DNA of 64,000 nt from Cocos nucifera (Eukaryota; Streptophyta; Magnoliopsida; Arecales; Arecaceae): assembly GCA_006176705.1 (NCBI GenBank), contig QRFJ01002110.1, forward strand, positions 124,001 to 188,000, in the 5' to 3' direction. This document shows, piece after piece, positions 1 to 11,360 of this stretch. The position numbers and the translations under genes are program-made. Each line of letters opens with the position of its first letter. Within the stretch, counting starts at the first letter, position 1. The notes under the pieces were generated by a model, which did no database searches, was not told where the DNA came from, and was given only the letters and a program-made list of their open reading frames with translations.

Positions 1-2126
1 GTAATGATAATTCATATTTTCAAGAGTTGAAAATTTAAGACATGAATAATCATTATTAACTCATAAAATGCTTCCGACCATAGGATCATCACGAGGATGG
101 TGATTGATCCGGAAGGTTGGTGTACAATCGCTTCTCTTTAGTAGATGAGTCTTGAGTCTACGGTGTGGAGACACCGGAGCGAGAGTATACAGGTACTCGT
201 TAGAGAACGAGGGCACTGAGCGTGACCACCTCGAGTAGTCATTAGGAAGTCTACCTTCTCGTCAATGACTGACTCGATGCTGCAGTAGTGTGTCTGGTTC
301 TTTGACCTGAGGTGCATCGGCAGTTCACCTTGAGGGTGTTATAGTTTGACTACACCATTACTCGGTCTCCTAGCCATATGGAACCCTGAGGTGTATGTTG
401 GCTATAGCATGTTCATTGTAGGAACTGGATTGCATCAAGATGGAATCTATCTACCTCGGTGGTAGAGGAGCAGCCCTATGATGATCATGAGAATCAAGTC
501 CTAGAAGCCCATGGCCATGGCAGAGTGAAATAATAGAAAGAGTTTCTATTTAGGTTTTCACATCGGACTTGAATCGAATGATTACATCATATGACAGAAA
601 CTAGGGTTTGACGAGTTCACCTTAACCCTAATCTGATCGGGGCTCAAGATAGAAGAACTTAATCACACAGGTAGCTGCACCAAGAGGTTCGCATTCAGCT
701 CTGATGGGTTGCCACCATATACTGCTAGGTGTCACTGGTGGATTTTGGGAGCAATTAGAATGATTTAGATGATCGATCATTCTAGCTGTTCGAATCAGAA
801 GAGTTCTGATCCATCGAAAGGAGTTTCGATGATGTCGATGATAGAGATCATGACATATCCCATTACCATACAGAACTGAACCTAACTGGGTCACACAAAT
901 AAGGGTTTGAATCTGGTGATCATCAATTGAACTGATCCAGTTCAATTGATCTGAATGAGATTCAATTAGGTTCAAGAAAATCGTGCTAGCACTCGATTGA
1001 ACCTAACGTTCTTCTTTTACTATCATAAATAGTTGTCCTGACTGAGCCAAAGGAGTTTGTGCTCAATCAGAGGCCTTCATTTGGTCTGACTGGAGCTTGT
1101 CCAAGTCAGAAAAGGTTGTCTTATTTTGTAAGACATTACCTGCCATTTTTGGTCACCTGCCATTTCTCGTCCTTTGACTTTGGTCAAAAGTTGACCTTTG
1201 ACTGGTCAAATGTTGACCATTGATACTTTGACTTCTGTCCATGTGTCATGCACCTATTGGAGAGCTGGTGGGGGCTTGTCCCCCTGCCAGAACCTGGCAA
1301 GGAGGAGGGCGCACGCCACCCTTGGCGTGTGCCCAAGTTGGAGGCGCCCAGGAGTCCCTGTTGGATAGGGACTCCATCTCCTTTTTGGATTCCGATTAGA
1401 GTTCTCCTAAGAACCAACTTTGACTGGTCTTAGGTGCCATCTAAGGAGGAATCCTAGGGGACTCTATTCCCACCAATCAGATTTAGATCTGATTTTACAA
1501 AGAGTTGTGATTGGTTGGGAAGAAGAGGAGTTGGATCACAGATAGTCTATAAATAAGACCCTGCGCCCAACTCAAGAAATAATCTAATCTGATTGAGAAA
1601 ATTCCCCACGCCCAAGGCTCCTCTCTCTTCCTCCTCCATGCCAACTTCTCCCTCTCCTCTCCACACCCAAAGGTGTTTGGGGCCTTGGTTGGTGCAATCT
1701 AGATGAGAGAAAGGTGACTGAAAGCTAGAAGGCTACGCCGTTGCATAGGACAACTGCTGATCTTCGAAAGGAGTTTTGAAGATCCTCTAGATCAAATCCA
1801 GATCTGATTTTTGGAGACATGATAGAGAAGAAGAGGATCTCCAAATTTAGCCTAAGTGGATACCGATAGAGGCCAGACACTTGCATGGCTAGATCCAGAA
1901 CCTTCCACTGCTTATAGGATCATCAACGGGTAATAGGATTACCCACTTCAAGATAAATTAAATTTGATTTAATTTATCTAAATTTATTTTAATTATTAAA
2001 ATAATAAGAATCAAATTTGAAACATCCCAAATCTGATCTAGATCAAAGAAAAAAATTTTTGGAATATATCTCTTGATCTGATCAGATCTGAACGAACCTG
2101 GTCCGAAAAATCAGGATTTTGCTTCA
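1..2126 (+). mobile_element. Copia (Angela-like) LTR, C1 family, left end outside window
   Basis: Base 1 aligns with about position 153 of the LTR that starts at 33091, and the two stay nearly identical apart from scattered substitutions and one-base indels. The right end is intact (CTTCA at 2122-2126) and abuts RT coding sequence of the minus-strand Copia C0, so this LTR was inserted into C0. No internal region follows on the right, so it is either a solo LTR or the 3' LTR of an element lying to the left. The target duplication cannot be checked because the left flank is outside the window; the candidate right copy is TGCTT at 2127-2131. Confidence 0.9.
1547..1556 (+). promoter_or_regulatory. 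LTR TATA box
   Basis: TCTATAAATA lies about 570 bases before the LTR end, with an ATTGG (inverted CCAAT) about 40 bases upstream. The same arrangement occurs at 34786 and 42702 in the other two LTRs of this family. U3 therefore ends just downstream of here. Confidence 0.75.
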
Positions 2127-4174
2127 TGCTTGAGTCCATAGATGGACCTTTGCGGCTTACAGACCTTATAATCACTATCACTTTAAGTGAAACTAAGTGA
2201 CTGCTCCATATAGATATCTTCCTTAAGATATTCATTTAGAAATGCCATTTTCATATCTATCTATCATATTTCTTAATTGAAATATGCTGCAATGGCAAGC
2301 AATGTGTAGATGGATTTAAGCATGGCCACTATAGAGAAGATATTTGATAGTCAATGCCTTCATGCTAGCTATGTCCTTTTACTACTAATCTAGCTTTGAA
2401 TATCTCCATATTTCTATCTACACCAATCTTTCTCTTAAAGATCCATTTACACCCAATAGGTACTATATCTTCAGATGGATCAACCAAGATCCAGACTTGG
2501 TTCGAGCACATTGAGTCAATTTCTAACTTCATTATCTTTTACCATTTCTCAGAGTTGATATCTGATATCATCTCATTATAGATTTTGGGATTATCTTCAT
2601 GAACCCTATTTTCTATAAAAAATATTTTTTCTACATCCTCTGAAATAATATCTAAATATCTCTTAAAAGGATAGAAAATCTGACTTGACCTATGAGGTGG
2701 AGGAGGTAGTGTGTAGATAGGCTCAAACTGATTAGGTTTCTCAGGTTTCTTGGCTCGTTGCTGTTCAAAGATTTTCTCCTCAAGCCTGATCTATTTTTCC
2801 ATACCACTATCTTGAATAAACTATTTTTCAAAAAAGATTGCATGCCAACTCACAACCATATTATGGTCTTCTGGAAGATAGAAGTAATATGTTAATGACT
2901 TCTTAAGATATCCAATAAATCGAGCTCTAAGTGACCTAGATTCTAATTTATTTGCCTGCTATCTCTTGATATGGGTCGGACAACCTCAAATCTTGAGATG
3001 ACTCAGACTTGGCTTCTTACCTTACCACATTTCATATGGTGTGGTAGGAATGATTTTAGAAGAAATACTATTCAGTACGTAAATAGTTGTTAGTAGACTA
3101 TCTCCTCAAAGAAATTCAGAAAGCTTCATGAAGCTCATCATGGAATGGACCATATCCAATAGGGTCCAATTTCTCCATTCTGAAATCCTATTGAGTTGAA
3201 GTATTTCAGATGGAGTCCATTATGAGACAATATCATTCTCCTTGAGATAGTTTAGAAATTTTTTACTAAGATATTCATCTCCTCGATTTGATCAAAAAAT
3301 CTTAATAGACTTTTTGATCTATTTTTTTACTTCATGTCTGAACTCTTTGAACTTTTCAAAAGCCCGATACTTATGATGCAAGAGATACACATACCCACAC
3401 TGAGAAAAATCATCAGTAAAGGTGAAGTATACAAAACTATCTTTGACCAGCACACCGAATGGGTCATAGATATTTGTACGTATTAGGACAAGTAACTCTA
3501 TGGTCCTTTCCCCATGTTCTATAAAGGACAGCTTGATCATTTTGTCTTGAAGCCATGACTCACAAATCAGATATAACTTGAAAGTCAATAGACTCATTAG
3601 TCTAGATTTTTTTAATTTGTTAATCTTGTCTTCAGATATATGACCTAGCCTAAGATGCCACAAATACTTTTTATTTAAACTATCTCTAGGTCGTTTCGAT
3701 CCTATGACATTCATATTTTGCTTGACATAATTAACAGGTATATTTATATGTAACTGATAGAGATCATTTATTAAGAAACCACTTTCGATTTTATTTCATT
3801 CATAAAGAATGATATAGTGGTCCTTAAAGAAATTAATTACATAATCATCCTATGTTAGATAGGAGATAAAAATTAGATTCCTGCTCACAGTAGGTACATA
3901 AAAATAGTCTTTTAATACTAAGACATTCTCAGATGGTAATCATAAAGGGTATAACTTTATGACCACAACAATAACTCTTGCTCTATTTTTAATGTGTAGG
4001 ATCATCTCGCCATCCTTTAGCCTCCTGCTATCCTCAAGATCCTGCAAAGAAGTGCATAAATGAGCACTAATCCAGAGTCAAGCATCCAACTGGATGTAGA
4101 AAAAATCGTAAGGTTTGTCTAAATGACGAGCATACCTTCAAAAGATCCTTCTTTCCTCTTATTCTTCAAGCTTG
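2127..4174 (-). pseudogene. C0 pol fragment: protease, GAG-pre-integrase, integrase, partial RT (broken)
   Basis: On the minus strand this encodes, in order, a decayed aspartic protease region (about 4120-3950), a GAG-pre-integrase domain (YLWHLRLGHI near 3650), integrase start (about 3560-3320) and the RT fingers, with QVWILVDPSE and IGCKWIFKRKIG around 2520-2430. It stops at the RT motif SIYGLKQ near 2130, where the LTR at 1-2126 begins. The longest open stretch is 3319-3714. Each block matches C1 in order, but stops and frameshifts separate them and integrase is shortened. It is not functional. Similarity to C1 shows that C0 belongs to the same or a sister family. Confidence 0.85.
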
Positions 4175-4412
4175 TGATAATTACCATAAATATACTAATA
4201 GAAGCATTAGTTTATAATTAATTGATCTTTATTTTTTAGAATTAATTTTTTTATTTATTAATATAAGGAAATATGATCATAAATAAAAAGAGCTTAGTTT
4301 TCTAATAAAAATAAAATAATTTTGGAGCGAATCCAATAAAAAATGACTCCAATACAAAGATTTAAAGAAAAATAAAAAAATTAAATTAAATTTAAAAAAA
4401 GCTGGCTGGGTA
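4175..4412 (+). mobile_element. G1 5' LTR remnant with internal deletion
   Basis: The first ~235 bases match the starts of the LTRs at 52817 and 58317. At about 4407-4412 the sequence jumps into gag-leader sequence that matches 55137 onward. The remainder of the LTR, the primer site and the leader are therefore missing, a loss of roughly 2.1 kb judged from the intact copy. No TATA box or primer site remains. Confidence 0.8.
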
Positions 4413-5020
4413 CAGATGAAAATATATTTTATTTCTTCCATCTATAATCCATCAATTTGTATCCACTTACATGATATTCTAGCAACTCACTATGAGATCA
4501 AGCCGACCATAATCTAAAAGCTTTCATTTTTCTATGGAAATACCAATGAAGATCCTTACAAGTATCTAGATGAGTTTTTAGAAATCTACTCTATGGTGAA
4601 GATCCAAAATTTAACTGATGATGCCTTTCAGCTATCCTTATTCTCCTTTTCATTAAATGATAAAGCTAAGCATTGGCTTGGCACAATAGGAAGACTAATC
4701 CAAACTTGGGCTGAATTGCAATATGAGTTTCTTAAGAAATTTTATCCCATAGGTCGAACCATCACCATGAGGTAAGCCATTGCTAGATTTGCTCAGCTTC
4801 CAAGAGAACAAATTCATGAGTCATGGGAGAGACTTAAGGAACTTCTTAGAAAATATCCATACCATGGTTTATTTAAGTGGCAAATAGTTTATGCATCTTG
4901 TAAAGATGCATTCATGAGCAAGAGTAAGAATGAAGCCTATGTATTATTTGACATCTTAAGTAAAAACTCAATTAATCATGCTTTGTTATCTTTTTACTAA
5001 AAGCGGATAGGAATCTATGT
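4413..5020 (+). pseudogene. G1 gag, first part (broken)
   Basis: This encodes the N-terminal half of an Athila-type capsid: KIQNLTDDAFQLSLFSFSL at 4600, then KHWLGTIG, FLKKFYPIGRT near 4740 and HESWERLKELLRKYPYHG near 4820-4870. A TAA at 4773 breaks the frame and further stops follow. Reading stops at CTATG (5016-5020), where a Copia LTR was inserted, and resumes at 30239. The matching region in the second copy is 55140-55780. Gag packages the RNA in virus-like particles; this copy cannot. Confidence 0.8.
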
Positions 5021-7657
5021 GTTAGATGTGTGCCCTAGAAACCAGATTGATCGATACTTGTTAAATACTTTCTAGGGGCATTTTGTAATTTTGATTTAAA
5101 ATTAGTTAAAGAGTTATTTATTCTATCACATTATATATTAAAATATTTGTGATACATCCATTAAGTTAATAGGCATGATAACACATATTCTCAAGAGTTG
5201 AGAATTTAAGGCATGTGTTATTATAATTAACTCATAAACTACTTTTGATCGTAGGATCATCATGAGGATAGCGATCGATTTAGAAGATCGATATACGATC
5301 ACTTTCTTAGGATAGATAAGTCTTGAGTCTATGGTGTGGAGACACCAGAGTAAGAGTATAGATACTTGTTAGAGAATGAGGGCATTGAACGTGACCACCT
5401 CGAGTAGTCATAAGGGAGCCTACCTTCTCGTCGATGACTAGCTCGATGCTGGAGCGTGTATTTAGTTCTTTGATCTAAGGTGCATCGATAGTTTATCTTG
5501 AGGATGTTATAGTTTGACTACACCATAATTCGATCTCCTAGCCATTTGAAATTCTAAGGTGTATGTTGGCTATAGCATGCTCATTGTAGGAATTGGATCA
5601 CACTAAGATGGGATCTATCAACCTCGGTAGAGGAGGAGTAGTCCCATAATGAATATAAGATTGAGTCCTAAAACTCATGGCCATGGTAGTGTGAAATAAT
5701 AGAAAGAAGTTTCTATTAGTATTTCACATCGAACTCAAGTCGAATGATTCATTCATATGATGGGTGTTGGATTTGATGAGTTCACCTTAACCCTAATTTT
5801 ATTGGGGCTCATGATAGAAGAACCTAATCACATAGGTAGCTGCACTGAGATGTTCGCTTTTTGATTTTGATAGGTTGCCACCATATACTACTAGGTGTTA
5901 CTAGTGGATTTGGAATCAATTAGAATTATCTTGATAATTGATGATTCTAATTGGATGAATTGAAAGAGTTCTGATCCATCGAAAGGTGTTTCAATGATGT
6001 TGTTGATGAAGATCATGGCATGCTCCATTACCATATTGAATTGAACCTAACTAGATCACACAAACAAGGGTTTGGATCTAGATGTCATCAATTGAGCTAA
6101 CCTAGTTTGATTGATTTGGATTAGATCCAATTAGGTTCAAGAAAATCGTGCTAGCACATGATTAAACCTAATATTCTCCTTCTGTCATCTTTTTGTTTCA
6201 TCTCAACTGAGCTAAATTAGATTTAGCATATCCAAGAGCCTTGTATGGTCCTATCCTAGTTTGACTGAAACTTGTCTAGGTTAGAAGAGTCTTGTCCTAA
6301 CCTGATCTAGGCTTGTCCTAATCCATCGAATGGAAACAGGATAAGACTTGCTAATTTCTGAAACTATTTGGATAAGGCTTATCTGAAAACTTTGTAAGGA
6401 TTTATCTTGATCTGACTAGATCTTATCCTGGCCTGATCAAGACTTATCTTAAATCTCATAAGATGGGAACAAGACAAGGGTTGTCTTCGCTAGATTAGGG
6501 CTTGTTCTAAAATCATGAGATGAAATTTGGACAAGCCTCTCCTAAAAATTCTAGATGAATTTTTCTTGATCTGACTGGACTGAGTCCTGGTCTGATCAAA
6601 GCTTGTTCTAACTTGATTAGGACTTGACATAAATCTATTAAATTGGACTTGAAAAAGTTTTATCACAATCCCATAAGATGGGAAAGGACAAGGGTCAAAT
6701 GTTGACCCGGATGCAGGAAAGAAAGGGAGAGGGACGTGCACCCCTTGGAGACTATCAAAGGGTGCATGCCCCCATAGGATTTACAAGAGGGAGAGAGGGC
6801 CACATCCCTCTCTTTGACCAATGACCATATGGATTGGGTGAAAGTGTCCCATTCAAATGGGATTTGAATGGGTCAAACATACTTAATGAGATCAAATATC
6901 TAGGAGATAAGTTGCTTGCACCATCCAAACATTATCTTCCCATCTCCATGCCATTTTCTATGATTTTTGTGTGAAAAAATTAGAAAAATAAGAGGGTGGG
7001 GCATGGAAATTAGTTAAGGAGTCCTTCTGCATGTTAAACTTTGACCTATTCAAAGTTATATGCGAAGGGACTCTTGACTAGGTCTATAAAAAGGGCCCTG
7101 TGCAAGCTATTGTGTATCATGATTTATCTATGGTGAAGCCCTACCAAAATATTTATCTCCAAGCCACCCTCATCTGATCCTCTCCCTCTTCTCTATACCT
7201 AAGAATTGGGTAAAACCTGCGAGCAAAGATCAAGTTCCATCAACGCGAAGATCGGCAAGAGATGACAATCTTTGTGAGATGAACACGCAGCCTTCAGAGT
7301 TTGTTTTGAAGGCTCTACGGAAAGACATCAGATCTAATCTTTGAAAATCAAATCTAGAAGAAGGAGATTTTAGATTTGACTCGAGTGGATACCATTAGAG
7401 ATCGAGTGCGTGCGTGGCTCAATTAGAATCTCGGATCAATCATCAGATCATCACAACGGATAAACGGTTTATCCGATCAGGTGATAACTATTATCACTAT
7501 TTTTGTTTTTATTTTACTTCTAATTTTAGATCAATCTAATCAGATTTGAGAACTCTTACATCTGATTGAATGATTGAAAATTTTTAAAATTATTTTGCTG
7601 CAAATTTGATCCGATCAGATGCATCCTGCGATAGGAAAAAATACTATTTTTCCTTCA
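5021..7657 (+). mobile_element. Copia (Angela-like) solo LTR
   Basis: It starts TGTTAGATGTGTGCCCTAG, ends TTTTCCTTCA, and aligns with the C1 LTR throughout but with much more divergence. The target duplication is CTATG at 5016-5020 and 30239-30243, the right copy having been pushed away by the later insertion of GY1. No internal region lies between the LTR and the target, so this is a solo LTR left by recombination between two LTRs. It is about 2.6 kb long. Confidence 0.85.
7082..7092 (+). promoter_or_regulatory. LTR TATA box
   Basis: GTCTATAAAAAGG sits at the position matching the TATA boxes at 1547 and 34786 in the related LTRs, about 570 bases before the LTR end. Confidence 0.6.
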
Positions 7658-7720
7658 CTATTCGGGGTAGACCTCGCTCCCATCGAAGTTCGATTTGGTG
7701 CTCGGTTAGGTGACTCCTAG

Positions 7721-8049
7721 ACTTCTCCAGTAGCCAAACTTCTTTCGCACTCCTCCAGCAGCCAAACTCCTTCTGGACTCCTCCAGCAGTAGAATTCCTC
7801 TCAGACTCCTTCAGTAGCCGAACTCTTTCTGGACTCCTCTAGTAGCCAAACTCCTTTCGGACTCCTTCAACAATCGAACTTCTTTCGAACTCCTCCAACA
7901 GCCAAACTCCTTCTAGACTCCTCCAGTAGCCAAAATCCTCTCAAACTCCTTCAGTAGCCGAATTCCTCCAGGACTCCTCTAGCAACCAAACTTCTTTCGG
8001 ACTTCTCCAACAGCTGAACTTCTTTCAAACTCCTCTCGGTCGAACTTCT
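7721..8049. repeat. 28-bp tandem repeat in GY1 5' LTR
   Basis: About eleven degenerate 28-base units of the form ACTCCTCCAGCAGCC followed by AAACTCCTTCTGG run head to tail in U3. The 3' LTR has a shorter version at 29518-29710, so the array changed copy number between the two LTRs. Confidence 0.85.
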
Positions 8050-8330
8050 CGTAGTTGCCCAGGAAGGTCTCTACATGAATCTGACTCCACATGGCATGAA
8101 TCAACTCACCCATAGACTGCTTAAGAGGAGTCTGATCTCCCTTAATATTGATGTAACTCAAAAATTCATCGCCAACTGAGGCCTACTCCTTCAAACTTTG
8201 ACTACTAAATCTCAATGGATTGGCACGTCACGACAACAGACACTATCCTCCATAACAAACTCTACGTGGCCTCGAGCAGTCCACTATCGGATGGTTATGG
8301 CTGTCACTATTAGTTTGTTACTGGCTCCAT

Positions 8331-8340
8331 TTATAAAAGG
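8331..8340 (+). promoter_or_regulatory. GY1 LTR TATA box
   Basis: TTATAAAAGG is matched by TCTATAAAAAGG at 29993-30004 in the 3' LTR. Confidence 0.65.
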
Positions 8341-8571
8341 GACCCTCCAGATATGTCTTTTCTGGGCTCTCTTCTCCTTCTCGATACTCTGCAACTTTTT
8401 CTACTGAGCACTTCATTTCTGTTGATCGAAAGAGCTGACTTGATCGTCGGAGGGTCTTACCGGAGCCACCCCCCAGGCTCTGGATGAGACTTATTTTGCA
8501 AGTCACCAGCGGTGACCTCGTCTTCTCCGACTTCAGTGCTTCTCCGGTGATGACCAGATTCTGCACCAATA

Positions 8572-8719
8572 GGATTGACACTAGAAGAAGGGCCTAAACC
8601 TCTAACCTTATGGTTTTCGTGTTCTCAAAGGAGTGCTCAGCAGAGATCTCTCTTTTCCTCCTCCAAAGTTCTCCTTCCTAAAAAGGACGCCCCCTAGGAA
8701 GGCTTCGACCTAATGGTCG
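8572..8719 (+). other. GY1 primer-binding site and leader
   Basis: Immediately after the LTR comes GGATTGACACTAGAAGAAGG, which looks like a decayed form of the ATTGGCGCTAGAAGGA-type site common after Tat LTRs. I cannot assign the tRNA. The ~125 bases up to the gag start hold no ORF of note. Confidence 0.45.
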
Positions 8720-10345
8720 ATGGCTTCCACAGCAAAATCCCATCCAGATCTGTCTGCCCCTGCTTCTTCTCTAGTAACTCAAGCTCCACCTGCAGCAATG
8801 GTGGATGCGGAGTAGTTCAACCTGCTAGTGCAGTAGGTTCGCAGCCTCACGAAAGTGGTGCAGGCCATACAGCAGTAGCAGCCTTCAGCACCGATTCAGT
8901 CAAAATAGGTTTCTCTAGAACCCCATGATCTGGTCTGGGGGCGGCCGACTTGGGCTAGTCGATCGGTAACCTTTGAAAAGGAGAAGTAGAGGATTGAGAG
9001 CCCCTGCTTTGATCATGACTCTATCCCTGGGGGGACTTTGCTCCCGTTCAGCCAAAAGATCTTGGAGATCTACGATTGAGTGGATCTGAACCAAAAACTA
9101 CAAGAGATGAACTGGCAGATCAAAGAACTCCGTCGTACTCCTTCCTTCCATGATAATGACATCTATATCGACCCTCCTTTTTCTCACTGTATCATGCAGA
9201 AACCTATCTCGGTGAACTTCAAGCTCCCTCAATTCAAGAGCTATGAAGGAACCTCCAATCCGATCGACTATCTGAAGGCCTTCCGAATGATGATACTGCT
9301 TCATGGAGCACCAGATGCCATTCTCTATCGAGCCTTCCCATCTACCCTGAAGGAAGCCATCAGAAACTGGTACTCGACCCTTAAGCCGAATACCATCTTC
9401 TCTTTTGACCAAATGAGCCATCAATTTGTGACTCATTTTATTAGTAGCCACCATCTTAGGTGAGGCTTGAAATACCTCATCAACATCAAATAGCAAGAAG
9501 AAGAATCTATCCGGGCTTATGTCAATCGCTTCAATGCAGTTGCTCTGAAAGTTTGGAATTTAGACCAGTCTGTTGCTATGGCTGTACTAAAAGATGGCCT
9601 TTAAAAGAACGATCTACTATTCTTCTTAGAGAAGAAGTACCCTAGGGATTTTGCCAATATGCTAGCTCGGGCCGAGGGGTATGCCTGAGCGGAAGAGGCC
9701 TTCAAGGCCAAGGATAATGAAGCCACTAGAGAGTGACGAATTGGCGAGCTAGACAGGCCTGCTGAGGAAAAAAAGTTGAGTGAAGCTTGACCGCACTTCT
9801 GAGCTTCCTCTAAGCACAAGCGAGCCTGAACTCCTCCTCGGGCTCGAAAGCAAGGAAGCCCTGATAGAAGGGCATGACGAGGCTCCCTCCTCTGAAGGTT
9901 TCACAACTATGCCCCCATCAATGCTCCAAAAATGCAAGTACTGATGGAGATCAAGGAGCAACTACCTAGATTGGAGAGGATGCGCTCTCACCCCGAGAAG
10001 TGCAATCCTAACAAGTACTATCTCTATCACCATGCCCACGGTCATGATACAGAAGAGTGTATCTAGCTCTAAGATGAGATCGAGGAGCTCATCAGATGAG
10101 GTAGGCTTGGCCGATTTCTACGACATCGGCTTGAAGGATGGAAAGATCGGTCGAGGGCACTGCTGTAGCTAGAACCATCAAGAAGGGAGGAGCAGGAGCC
10201 AGATCGACCATCTCTTGGCATCATCAATACCATCTCTGGGGGACTTCGACGAGGGGAGGCTAGCAGATCAGTAGAGCCCGAGAAGAAGCGGAGAACTGAG
10301 GAGCCTATTGCTTTCACCAATGAAGATATCCAAGAAGTTCAATTC
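8720..10345 (+). pseudogene. GY1 gag (broken by stop codons)
   Basis: The best start is the ATG at 8720 (MASTAKSHPDLSAPAS). The frame then runs with many stops but few shifts. Recognisable parts are a Q-rich N-terminal segment, a capsid core (FKLPQFKSYEGTSNPIDYL near 9220, YRAFPSTLKEAIRNWYSTL near 9330, HQFVTHFISS near 9425, ESIRAYVNRFN near 9505), and a basic C-terminal part with KYYLYHHAHGHDTEEC near 10015-10060, a decayed zinc-knuckle region in which Cys residues are Tyr or His. Most stops read as CAG to TAG or CGA to TGA changes. The longest open piece is 9080-9463. Confidence 0.85.
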
Positions 10346-11360
10346 TTGCATAATGACGTGGTTGTAATTCCTTTAAACATTGCTGACAATGATGTGCACC
10401 ATGTTCTAATAGATAATGAAAGCTCTGCTGATATTTTATTTTATGATGCTTTCTTAAAAATGTCTTTACCTAATAATCACTTGGGACCTATGAACTCCCC
10501 ATTGGTGAGCTTCACTGACGATGCCATGCCAGTTGAGGGTATAATAACTTTGACTGTGGCTGCAGGGCAATGCCCGAGGCTGGCCAAAGCGTAGGTCAAT
10601 TTTCTAGTCGTTAAAGCTCCATTTGCTTATAATGCTATTCTTGGCTGATCTAGTTTGAACGCACTCCAAGCTATGGTATCAACCTATTACTTAAAGGTGA
10701 AGTTCCTAACAAGCTATGGAATTGGAGAGATTAGGGAAGACCAGGCCTTGGTAAGGCACTATTACTCCATTGCCCTATAGAAAAACACCCAACCCAACCT
10801 TTGCCTTATTGATGGGCTGGATGTCCGCGATGATCTTACGGAGGAGCAGGACGAGCCTATGGAAGACCTTGTAGCTGTGTCCTTGAATGACGGGAACGTA
10901 GAGCACACTATGTAGATTGGCTCCAACTTGGAGGGTGAGGTTTGAGAATAACTCATCACCTTCCTTCGAAAGAATGCGGACGTCTTTGCTTGGTTCCCAA
11001 CGGATATGTCGAGGATCAATGCCGAAGTTATGGAACATCAGTTAGCTGCTGATCCCAAGTATCGATCGATAAAAGAGAAGATGCATAGCCACACTCTGAA
11101 AAAAAAGAAAGCAATTGTAGAAGAAGTCAACAAGCTCCTCAAGACTGGATTCATCCGAGAAGTTAACTATCCGAGTTGGGTCTCAAACATGGTGCTCATC
11201 AAAAAGACAAATGGCAAGTGAAGGATGTGTATAGACTTCAAAAAGCTGAATAAAACCTATCCAAAAGATAGCTACCCCCTATCTAGGATTGATCAACTGG
11301 TGGATGCAACCTTGGGCCATGAGCTTCTTACCTTTATGGATGCCTTTTTCGGCTATAATT
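10346..11360 (+). pseudogene. GY1 pol 5' part: protease and RT fingers (broken)
   Basis: An aspartic protease core, VLIDNESSADILF (near 10395-10435), keeps the S-A-D-I pattern but has N where the catalytic D-[ST]-G is expected as IDNES, so the catalytic motif is damaged. After a spacer comes the N-terminal RT (HQLAADPKYRSIKEK near 11037, GFIREVNYPSWVSNMVLIKK near 11150, MCIDFKKLNKTYPKDSYPL near 11225, ending FMDAFFGYN at 11355). The W of KWRMC is a TGA stop. RT resumes at 22102 after the C2 insertion. In Tat elements this polyprotein makes cDNA and integrates it. Confidence 0.85.

Larger units (their letters stand above)
7659..8571 (+). mobile_element. GY1 5' LTR
   Basis: It begins TATTCGGGGTAGACCTCGC and ends TGCACCAATA. 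It pairs with 29420-30234 and is about 100 bases longer, which the higher copy number of a 28-base internal repeat explains. A TATA box (TTTATAAAAGG, 8330-8340) is followed by a pyrimidine-rich start region. Confidence 0.9.

Noticed and set aside
628..975. 115-residue minus-strand open stretch, seen again at 33884 and 41785
   Set aside because: It repeats only because the LTR repeats. It lies in U3 with no coding signal and is lost in the older solo LTR.
7721..8049. Regular ~28-base repeats that might suggest a CRISPR array
   Set aside because: Units are contiguous with no unique spacers and lie in a retrotransposon LTR of a plant genome.
9098..9496. 132-residue minus-strand open stretch opposite GY1 gag
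   Set aside because: Mirror of a conserved gag capsid frame. The antisense gene of this element is elsewhere (25797-28803).
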